Assembly: GCA_045586185.1 (NCBI GenBank)
Contig: JAZMZV010000141.1
Span: 1 to 17,423 of the forward strand
DNA: 17,423 nucleotides
Direction of reading: 5' to 3'
Source of the DNA: RUG11551 sp045586185
Lineage (GTDB): Bacteria; Planctomycetota; Planctomycetia; Pirellulales; Thermoguttaceae
Shown here: in pieces, positions 8,212-13,979 of the stretch
Numbering within the stretch: the first letter of the stretch is position 1
Layout: each line of letters opens with the position of its first letter
Program-made: the position numbers and the translations under genes
The notes under the pieces: model-generated
What the model was told of the DNA's origin: nothing
Seen by the model: the letters and a program-made list of their open reading frames with translations, nothing else
The model's database searches: none

Positions 8212-9189
8212 TTACTCTTTTGCTCCGTGTTCTTTAAGCCACAGAATCAGCTCCTGATTCTTTCTTTGAACAGCATAATTTAGAATCGTATCTCCATCTT
8301 TATCTTCAGCGTTGATATCCAGTCCCTTGTCAACAAGCCATTGAACCAGCTCCAAATTTTCGCTTTGAGCAGCGTAATGCAAAACGGTATTTCCGTATTT
8401 GTTTTTTGCATTAATATCCGCGCCATGTTCAACAAGCCATTGAACCATTTCAAAATTCCCACTTGAGGCGGCAGAATGCAAAACTGTCAAATCTGATTCT
8501 GAAACAGCGTTGACGTCAGCGCCATGTTCAACAAGCAATTGAACCATCTCCAGATTCCCCCATTCGGCTGCAAAATACAAAATTGTCCATCCATCTCTGT
8601 CTTTTGTATTGACGTCAGCTCCATGTTCTATAAGCCATTCAGCCTGTTTCCAATACTTACGATGGACAGCTTCTTTCAAGACAGTATTTTCGCTACTGTC
8701 TTTTGCATTGATATCTGCGCCATGTTCAATAAGCCATTCAACCAGTTCCCAATTATGCTTATTGGCGGCAATATGCAAGACGGTCTGTTCAAAATTTTTT
8801 TCTTTTACGCTGACGTCCGCGCCATGTTCAACAAGCCATTTAACCAGTTCCGTATTTCCTTTTTCAGCGACAATATGTAAAACTGTTTCTCTTAAATTAT
8901 CTTTTGCGTTGACGTCTGCACCCTGTTTAACGAGCCATTCAACCTTGTCCCATTGCAAATGATTGGCGGCAATATGCAAAGCAGTACGTCCAGAAAGGCT
9001 GTTTTTAGCATTGATATCTGCACCTTGCTTTAGAAGCATTTCAACTATGTCCCAATGGTTAGCGCTGGCGGCGCTGAGAAGAGCGTCATCTTTGTTAAAA
9101 CTAATACAACATCCCAGGGAAAACGCAAATGCAAGCGAAGTAATTAAAACCAATAAGCTTGTCAGACTGCGGTTATTAGATGAATTCAT
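8212..9189 (-). CDS. Ankyrin-repeat protein, probable lipoprotein
   Basis: 325 aa. The N-terminus is an export signal: polar start, hydrophobic stretch at about 9-25, then SLGC, a possible though not ideal lipobox with Cys27 as lipid anchor. From about residue 34 to the end there are nine ankyrin repeats of about 33 residues, most with the TVLHxAA helix start and the HGADINAKD loop. Ankyrin stacks bind proteins; no catalytic domain is attached, so it is likely an envelope-anchored binding or immunity-type scaffold with an unknown partner. AGGAG lies about 10 bp before the ATG. The repeats are similar at DNA level, with a 99-bp period. Base composition differs: a sampled 60-bp line (8221-8280) is 40% GC, against 55% for 10021-10080 in the TIM barrel gene. 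It stands alone, with palindrome clusters on both sides, which hints at acquisition as a unit. Confidence 0.92.
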   Translation of the reverse strand: MNSSNNRSLTSLLVLITSLAFAFSLGCCISFNKDDALLSAASANHWDIVEMLLKQGADINAKNSLSGRTALHIAANHLQWDKVEWLVKQGADVNAKDNLRETVLHIVAEKGNTELVKWLVEHGADVSVKEKNFEQTVLHIAANKHNWELVEWLIEHGADINAKDSSENTVLKEAVHRKYWKQAEWLIEHGADVNTKDRDGWTILYFAAEWGNLEMVQLLVEHGADVNAVSESDLTVLHSAASSGNFEMVQWLVEHGADINAKNKYGNTVLHYAAQSENLELVQWLVDKGLDINAEDKDGDTILNYAVQRKNQELILWLKEHGAKE

Positions 9190-9221
9190 AGAAATTTAAC
9201 TCCTGTAATTGGGACGTTTCG

Positions 9222-9239
9222 GCGGGCGAAGACGCCCGC
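9222..9239. repeat. REP-like hairpin 5' of the ankyrin gene
   Basis: GCGGGCG (9222-9228), AAGA, CGCCCGC (9233-9239): a perfect 7-bp stem related in composition to the GGCGGGC hairpin at 8105-8122 on the other side of the ankyrin gene. It lies just upstream of that gene, so it is in or next to its promoter region. Confidence 0.7.
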
Positions 9240-9291
9240 GAACCAGCGGTGGCTGACGGGACTTGTACGAAAATTCCCTATCGTTTCAGTA

Positions 9292-9332
9292 ACATTTTCT
9301 CTCGTCCTCCGTTGGAGGACAAGAGAAAATGT
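9292..9332. repeat. Long perfect-but-one hairpin
   Basis: ACATTTTCTCT (9292-9302) pairs with AGAGAAAATGT (9322-9332) and GTCCTCC (9304-9310) pairs with GGAGGAC (9314-9320), with one mismatch (9303/9321) and a 3-nt loop. The 18 paired bases are symmetric, so the structure forms on either strand. It could end transcription arriving from the TIM barrel genes, but there is no adjacent T-run. Confidence 0.8.
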
Positions 9333-9366
9333 GTATTTGACGAAATTCAATTATATTTATTTTTTT

Positions 9367-9414
9367 CCGTGGGTTGAAACCCACGGCTAGAAATATTGAA
9401 CCGCTACGCGGTTC
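9367..9414. repeat. Two adjacent REP-like hairpins
   Basis: CCGTGGGTT/AACCCACGG (9367-9386, 9-bp stem, 2-nt loop) is followed by CTAG, then GAACCGC/GCGGTTC (9398-9414, 7-bp stem, loop TAC). The first shares the CCCACG stem theme with hairpins at 16252-16271 and 16430-16449. Confidence 0.8.
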
Positions 9415-9463
9415 TAATACGTTTCGCGCGGCAGCGTGGATTGGGAACGGCATCTCGCCGTGA

Positions 9464-9498
9464 GGGGAAAACCTTTTTTGAAAAAAAGGTTCTTCCCC
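9464..9498. repeat. AT-rich hairpin with GGGG/CCCC base, bidirectional terminator candidate
   Basis: AACCTTTTTT (9470-9479) pairs with AAAAAAGGTT (9482-9491); below it GGGGAA (9464-9469) pairs with TTCCCC (9493-9498) across a one-base bulge. The stem itself carries the A and T tracts, so it may stop transcripts from the TIM barrel operon on the minus strand. The remaining spacer 9499-9560 shows only further CCCCTT-rich sequence. Confidence 0.65.
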
Positions 9499-9559
9499 TT
9501 AAACTCCCCTTTCCAAAAAACTTTAGTAAGGGGAGAAAATTCGGTAGGGAATGTCCGTA

Positions 9560-9617
9560 AAACAATTGGTGAAAATCCGTCTAATCCGTAAAATCCGTGT
9601 GCGGACTGACCCGCTAA
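9560..9617 (+). repeat. Dispersed AATCCGTNN repeat, copy 2
   Basis: Three AATCCGT units spaced 9 bp apart (9574-9598), then GTGTGCGGACTGACCCGCTAA. It is nearly identical to copy 3 in its 3' part. It lies about 65 bp beyond the stop codon of the minus-strand TIM barrel gene, pointing towards it. Confidence 0.85.
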
Positions 9618-9628
9618 TAACCTTAGCG

Positions 9629-9677
9629 CCGCCGCTTTGCGTAATTGCTAATTGCTCATTGCAAATTGCTAATTATC
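9629..9677. repeat. Heptamer array (locus F)
   Basis: ATTGCTA/ATTGCTC/ATTGCAA units repeat every 7 bp (9643-9677). On the minus strand they run into ATTACGCAAAGCGG (complement of 9632-9645), the same core as loci B and E. The array ends 5 bp from the stop codon of the minus-strand TIM barrel gene, so relative to the gene it has the same order as loci B and E. Confidence 0.82.
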
Positions 9678-9682
9678 CTAAC

Positions 9683-10549
9683 TCACTTCATCTCTTCCAG
9701 ATTCTTAATGGTTTCCGGGACGTCAATCAGCGGCTGGTTTGCTTCGTCTTCGATGAGGTAGTATTCTACTCCGGCTTCCTGAGCGGCAACGAGGATTTCC
9801 TTAATCGGCAGAGAACCCTTTCCGACGGGAACGGATCCGTGGTATTTGCCGTCCGGTGAAGGCGTGAAGTCCTTGACGTGCATGAGCTTGATCCGGTTCG
9901 GATACTTCTTGATAATCTCAACCGGGTCGGCTTTCCACGGGTAGACGACCCACGTAATATCCAGTTCGACAACGACGTTTTCGGGGTCGGTCAGTTCCAT
10001 GAGCAGGTCGAACATGGTCTTGCCGTCCTTGTACGGGGCGAATTCCTGAGAGTGGTTGTGAATCTGGAACTTCATGCCGTGTTGAGCCAGCAGTTTCGCC
10101 GCCTTGTTGATAACCTCGGCGTGATGGCGAACTTCTTCTTCCGTCAGACCCTTGTCCCGTCCGCCTTTGCAGGGCAGATACGCGGTGCCAGCGTACTTCA
10201 CGCCCAGCGTGATAGCGTCCTGAACGGTCTGTTCCGGATTCTTTTCCCATTGATCGAAACCGAAATTCCGGCTGACGGGAATAAATCCGTGTTCGTCGAC
10301 CATCTTCCGGTATTCCTGAAGCGAATGTCCGTACGGGTTGTTACATTCAATGTAGACGAACCCGACTTCCTTGGCAACGTCCATCGCCTTGTTGAGGTCT
10401 TTTGACGCTATCTGACGATACGAGTACAGATTGACGCCAACCTTGCCCTTGAACCAATCGTTATTCCCAATCGTTGACGCCGGCGCGTCTGCGAACGCTG
10501 TCGCCGCGCTGACCAGAATTAAGCTTAATGTGATAAATAGTCGTTTCAT
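9683..10549 (-). CDS. Exported sugar phosphate isomerase/epimerase-like TIM barrel protein
   Basis: 288 aa. Residues 1-20 are a Sec signal peptide (KR, hydrophobic core, cleavage after AFA), so it acts in the periplasm. The rest is the xylose isomerase-like TIM barrel (AP endonuclease family 2 fold). Likely metal ligands are visible: the family motif IHNHSQEF at 163-170, with E169; D197 in ELDITW; H224 in LMHVKDF; and E267 in LIEDEA. These proteins epimerise or isomerise sugars or related hydroxy-acids; many homologs in planctomycetes are uncharacterised. It lies 79 bp downstream of a second exported TIM barrel gene, on the same strand and probably in the same transcript; the gap is a heptamer array. 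No Shine-Dalgarno is seen, in keeping with translation from an operon. The fold is secure, the substrate is unknown. Confidence 0.9.
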   Translation of the reverse strand: MKRLFITLSLILVSAATAFADAPASTIGNNDWFKGKVGVNLYSYRQIASKDLNKAMDVAKEVGFVYIECNNPYGHSLQEYRKMVDEHGFIPVSRNFGFDQWEKNPEQTVQDAITLGVKYAGTAYLPCKGGRDKGLTEEEVRHHAEVINKAAKLLAQHGMKFQIHNHSQEFAPYKDGKTMFDLLMELTDPENVVVELDITWVVYPWKADPVEIIKKYPNRIKLMHVKDFTPSPDGKYHGSVPVGKGSLPIKEILVAAQEAGVEYYLIEDEANQPLIDVPETIKNLEEMK

Positions 10550-10567
10550 GGTAATTGTTATAAAAAA

Positions 10568-10630
10568 GTTGCGAGTTGCGAGTTGCGAGAAGGCATAAAA
10601 CTACTGCCTACTGCCTATTGCCTACTGCCT
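10568..10630. repeat. Double heptamer array touching a stop codon (locus G)
   Basis: TTGCGAG repeats three times at 10569-10589, then after a short link TGCCTAC/TGCCTAT units repeat every 7 bp from 10601 to 10630. The TAG stop of the upstream minus-strand gene (10631-10629) lies in the last unit. Here the two arms differ in sequence and do not pair, unlike loci A, D and I. Confidence 0.82.
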
Positions 10631-11474
10631 AAATAGACCTCATATACGCGGCGTCCTGACGGATGCTTTCTTCGTAGCCGAGCTTGCGGTCAATTGACCC
10701 TTCAATGACCTGAGTTCCGAAGAATCCGATTTCACGATAGGCGTTGAGGACTTTGGCGTAGTCAATGCGTCCTTTGCCGAGGACGGTATTGTCTTTGCAG
10801 TGACATTCAACGATGTGCCCTTTGAGCTTGCGGATGTCGTCGCAGATTCCTTCCGTTGTGCCGAACAGACGAATCATGTTGCCGGGATCGTAGTAAATCT
10901 GAACGGCGGGGGAGTTGACGCCGTCGATAATTCTCAGATGCTGTTCCGCGTTGAGCGGGGCTTCAACAGCGAGAATAACGCCTTTGTCTTCCGCCTTGGG
11001 CGCGAGCGCTTTGAACCGTTTAATCGTTTCAGCATACTTTTCGTCGGTGTTGAGGTCGGCTTTCCCGAAGAAGGAAATGAGAACCTGTTTGACGTTCATT
11101 GCCGCCATCGCGTTGATGCAGCTTGTAACCTGTTCTTCAGCGTCGTTGATCTGCCACAGCGGGTTGCCGTTGAACTCGCCCATGGCAAACGAGGTAATCG
11201 CAACGCCGGTCTTTTGCGAGCGTTCCAGATATTCCTTCTGAACGTCCGGATTTCTCAGGTCGCCGTTGTCGCGGGGACGGAGGCTGAAGGACACCTGAAG
11301 GGCGTCCAGACCGAGACGTTGCGCCTGTTCGAAGTTGCTGGACCACGTCCCGATTTTATAGACGTGTCGTTTTTCTTCCGCCTGAGCGGATCCGGTTAAA
11401 GCGCCGCAGGCAAGCGCGGCAAGACCAGCTGCGGAACCCTGCAGCATGGCGCGGCGAGATATAACGTTATTCAT
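10629..11474 (-). CDS. Tat-exported sugar phosphate isomerase/epimerase-like TIM barrel protein
   Basis: 281 aa. The N-terminus is a twin-arginine signal: SRRAMLQG with R7-R8, a moderately hydrophobic stretch, and probable cleavage after SAQA at residue 32. Tat export means the protein folds, perhaps with its metal cofactor, in the cytoplasm first. The body is a xylose isomerase-like TIM barrel with likely metal ligands E171 (LAVEAP), D196 (YYDPGN), H225 (ECHCKD) and E258 (VIEGS). Activity is probably isomerisation, epimerisation or keto-sugar rearrangement; the substrate is not predictable. It is the first gene of a probable two-gene operon with the TIM barrel protein downstream. AGAGGAA about 7 bp before the ATG and a good promoter at 11547-11575 support the start. 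The stop codon lies inside a heptamer array. Confidence 0.9.
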   Translation of the reverse strand: MNNVISRRAMLQGSAAGLAALACGALTGSAQAEEKRHVYKIGTWSSNFEQAQRLGLDALQVSFSLRPRDNGDLRNPDVQKEYLERSQKTGVAITSFAMGEFNGNPLWQINDAEEQVTSCINAMAAMNVKQVLISFFGKADLNTDEKYAETIKRFKALAPKAEDKGVILAVEAPLNAEQHLRIIDGVNSPAVQIYYDPGNMIRLFGTTEGICDDIRKLKGHIVECHCKDNTVLGKGRIDYAKVLNAYREIGFFGTQVIEGSIDRKLGYEESIRQDAAYMRSI

Positions 11475-11546
11475 GAGTCGTTCCTCTCGTATCAGTTAAA
11501 CGGGGTAAAACAAAAAAACTGTCCAATTCCTAATTGAACAGGTTTG

Positions 11547-11575
11547 ATTATACAGCAATCAAAAATCAATTGCAA
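11547..11575 (-). promoter_or_regulatory. Sigma70-type promoter of the TIM barrel operon
   Basis: On the minus strand, TTGCAA (11575-11570) and TATAAT (11552-11547) are 17 bp apart. The start of transcription would be near 11540, giving a leader of about 65 nt to the ATG at 11474. Confidence 0.75.
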
Positions 11576-11591
11576 GGGCAGGGGGAGAAAA

Positions 11592-11670
11592 ATTAGTAAT
11601 GAGTAATTAGCACAAGCGGTTGTTGAGGCGTTACGCTTGCGCCAACTCCTCACTCCTCACTCCTAACTCG
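11592..11670. repeat. Heptamer array running into a coding region (locus H)
   Basis: The left arm has GAGTAAT-like units (11592-11609), the centre is a 9-bp stem GCACAAGCG/CGCTTGCGC with one G-T pair (11610-11618 with 11634-11642), and the right arm has CTCCTCA/CTCCTAA units (11643-11670). The right arm supplies the last five codons and the stop of the minus-strand protease. The central stem may also act as its terminator, although no clean T-run follows. Confidence 0.8.
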
Positions 11671-13644
11671 CTTACGCAGGAATAATACGACAATCCCAAG
11701 AGCTAATAACGCCCACGTTGACGGTTCCGGAACGGCGGAATTTTTCATCGCGCCCATATAGAACGTGCTGTAAACGTCTGAGACAGTAAACGTATCTTCT
11801 GCTCCATGGTCATAAACTTTTACCGTCCAGATGCCGGTGGGGTCTTCTCCCCAATAGACGTTGGAGGTAAACGACCAGGTTAAGTCGTTAATGTTTTCTT
11901 GAATGGAGTTCGGGTCATAAAAAACCAAAATACTCTCCAATCCGTTGTGTTCCAGTATAACTTCCATATAACGGGCGTCGAATCCGACGGATGGGTCGTC
12001 TGCTTTGGCAGATAGCGTAATAACAACTTCTTCCAGATCCTGTTTGATAATCCCTGAGTTGAGAAACGTCTCGTCGGTAATCGTTTTTGTATCGGAATAA
12101 AGCAGTTTGTTTTCTGCCTCCATGGTTTGGAAATAGTTGTCTGTTACGTAGGCAGCAGTTGATGAGTAATAATCTTGCGCGGCAGCCAGCGCGTCATTTT
12201 GGGACTCCTCGTGCGTTGTTATATAATAGCCGTTGCCGGAAAAGTAATCTTCAACAAGGGATGATTGGTACGCCAGCATTTCGGTAGGAGTAACATCCAT
12301 GGTTGACCAGTTAATTGTAGCGACTGTCTGTGGCGTAACCGTATCGAATTTACCGCCCAATGTCGTTTCAGGGTCAAGAATGGCGTCGATTAACCCCTTC
12401 GCGTTAATCTGTCCGAACCCGTATGTAGGTGAGAAAGATAATCCTGCCGCGTTGGTTATCCAGGCGTCATGGCGATTTGTTACTTCGAGATCGATTTTTG
12501 TAGACGTCCTGGCAAGAAGATGTTTGATAAACCGGACGTCGCATGTCTGATCCGGATACGTTGTTTTATAGGCGTCCAAAGCCAAAGCAAGTACGCCAGA
12601 CGCTATCGGACAAGCCGCAGACGTCCCTCCGAACGAGGGATTCATATTGCCGGCTGCCGCCCCCTGATAGTCGTAATTGGAGACGAATTCGTAGTCTTTG
12701 TAGGTGAAAACGTTGCCTGCCAGAATGTCTTCCCGGTCTGCGGTTTGAATTCCAACGCCAGGGGCGCAAATAAAGACGCAGGCGCCGTAATTGCTGAACT
12801 TCGCGAATCCGGTATAGTCTGTTGTGTCGTTTTTCCCCGTTGCTCCAACTGCAATTGTGTATGGGTGAGAGGGAAATATCTTCTTGTTGCAATCTTTGCC
12901 GTTGGGGTAAAGACGCTTATTGCGTTCGTTGCCGGAAGAATACAGTAAAATCGTATTGTTTGCCCTGGCGTCGGCAATGGCGGATAATTTTGACTCCGAT
13001 TCAAGTATGCAGAGTCCGGTCCCAGCGCCGTATGAGTTGTTTTTGATGTCAATAACGCTGTTGTTGTATTCGATAGCATGAGCAACGGCGTATTCTCCAG
13101 CCAAGGATCTTTCAGGAAGATGGAGGTCTAACGATTGACAGGGAAAGTCCACGCGGATGGGAACGATTGTTGCGCCGTAAGCGGATCCGTAGGTGTTAGT
13201 TTCTGAATCGTATGCGGCAATGCAGCCCGTTACACAGGTTCCGTGGTAATCGCTTTGACTCATGGACGTTCCAGGAAGTTGGTCTTTTTTAATATCTGCT
13301 TTGTCCCAGACGGCAGACGTGTCGGTTGCCGACTGGATTGGCAGCGTCGGCAACAGTTCCTTGTATATGTCGTTGTTATAGACAATCCCGAAATTGTATG
13401 CAGAAGCTTTATCGACATTAGATTTGAAAAACGGGTGATTCATATTGATGCTGTCGTCAATAACGCCCACGACCACGTTCTGACCGGTAAATCCCAGATT
13501 CCAGGCATACGGCGCGTTGACGGCGTCCAGAAAAGAACTGTACGTTGTAGGAACGGCTTTCTCTTGTGCAAATAAACTGACGCTTAATAAAGCGACGATT
13601 GTAACGATTCCGAAAAATCGGTAAAATGTATGGATTGCAGGCAT
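11650..13644 (-). CDS. Kexin-like S8 serine protease with P domain and PEP-CTERM
   Basis: Exported protease, 664 aa from the ATG at 13644. This start is chosen over an in-frame ATG at 13680 because it aligns residue for residue with the paralog next door, and because the promoter would leave the longer form almost leaderless. Signal peptide about 1-26. The subtilase domain (about 45-425) has a complete catalytic set: D63 (VIDDS), H134 (YHGT), oxyanion N239 (SSGNE) and S342 (GTSAACP). Residues about 515-630 form a proprotein convertase P domain with YWGEDPTGIWTV. The tail is VPEPSTWALL (638-647), a membrane helix and LRKR, then VRSEE. Those last five residues are encoded by a heptamer array and extend beyond the usual PEP-CTERM end. 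It probably cuts surface or secreted proteins at basic sites, as kexins do; this specificity is inferred. Confidence 0.93.
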   Translation of the reverse strand: MPAIHTFYRFFGIVTIVALLSVSLFAQEKAVPTTYSSFLDAVNAPYAWNLGFTGQNVVVGVIDDSINMNHPFFKSNVDKASAYNFGIVYNNDIYKELLPTLPIQSATDTSAVWDKADIKKDQLPGTSMSQSDYHGTCVTGCIAAYDSETNTYGSAYGATIVPIRVDFPCQSLDLHLPERSLAGEYAVAHAIEYNNSVIDIKNNSYGAGTGLCILESESKLSAIADARANNTILLYSSGNERNKRLYPNGKDCNKKIFPSHPYTIAVGATGKNDTTDYTGFAKFSNYGACVFICAPGVGIQTADREDILAGNVFTYKDYEFVSNYDYQGAAAGNMNPSFGGTSAACPIASGVLALALDAYKTTYPDQTCDVRFIKHLLARTSTKIDLEVTNRHDAWITNAAGLSFSPTYGFGQINAKGLIDAILDPETTLGGKFDTVTPQTVATINWSTMDVTPTEMLAYQSSLVEDYFSGNGYYITTHEESQNDALAAAQDYYSSTAAYVTDNYFQTMEAENKLLYSDTKTITDETFLNSGIIKQDLEEVVITLSAKADDPSVGFDARYMEVILEHNGLESILVFYDPNSIQENINDLTWSFTSNVYWGEDPTGIWTVKVYDHGAEDTFTVSDVYSTFYMGAMKNSAVPEPSTWALLALGIVVLFLRKRVRSEE

Positions 13645-13689
13645 GATAAATGCGGGTTGGAAATAAAATATAAAATACATCTTTTATAT

Positions 13690-13718
13690 ATTATACACGA
13701 TTTTTAAAAGAATTTCAA
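13690..13718 (-). promoter_or_regulatory. Promoter of the first protease gene
   Basis: On the minus strand, TTGAAA (13718-13713) and TATAAT (13695-13690) are 17 bp apart. The inferred start near 13683 leaves about 39 nt before the chosen ATG at 13644. The core TGTATAAT is shared with the paralog's promoter. Confidence 0.75.
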
Positions 13719-13886
13719 AAATATTGAGATATCTAAAGAGGAAAGGGTAAAAAGGATAAAATCCAGCAGGTCGAAATGGGAATTCTACGTAAGATGTTTT
13801 TCTTGTATCAGCAAGGCGCCTAGAGACGGACGCCATCCAGAGGACGTTTTTAGCTTACGCAAAACGATATTTCACCATTCGAACGT
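13719..13886. other. Spacer between the two protease genes
   Basis: No gene is seen. There is a degenerate heptamer-type core, TTACGCAAAACG, at 13856-13867 and a weak GGCG/CGCC inverted repeat near 13816-13841. No convincing terminator for the downstream end of the second protease was found. Confidence 0.5.
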
Positions 13887-13949
13887 TCATTAACCAATCG
13901 GCGCAAATCCGTCTAATCCGTTAAATCCGTGTACGGACTGACTTGCTAA
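13887..13949 (+). repeat. Dispersed AATCCGTNN repeat, copy 3
   Basis: CATTAACCAATCGGCGC leads into three AATCCGT units about 9 bp apart, then GTGTACGGACTGACTTGCTAA. The 5' part matches copy 1 and the 3' part matches copy 2. It ends 30 bp beyond the stop codon of the second protease gene, pointing towards it. Confidence 0.85.
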
Positions 13950-13979
13950 AAAGCCAGATGCGCAGTTACCAGATGAGCC

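Noticed and set aside
8524..8962. Two plus-strand open frames of about 118 codons
   Set aside because: They are antisense to the ankyrin gene; their own repeated sequence is only a reflection of the 99-bp ankyrin period.
10800..11399. 199-codon plus-strand open frame
   Set aside because: Antisense to the Tat-exported TIM barrel gene, which has clear motifs; no start signal.
13645..13680. Longer N-terminus of the first protease
   Set aside because: The ATG at 13680 would be almost leaderless given the promoter, and the paralog alignment supports the ATG at 13644.
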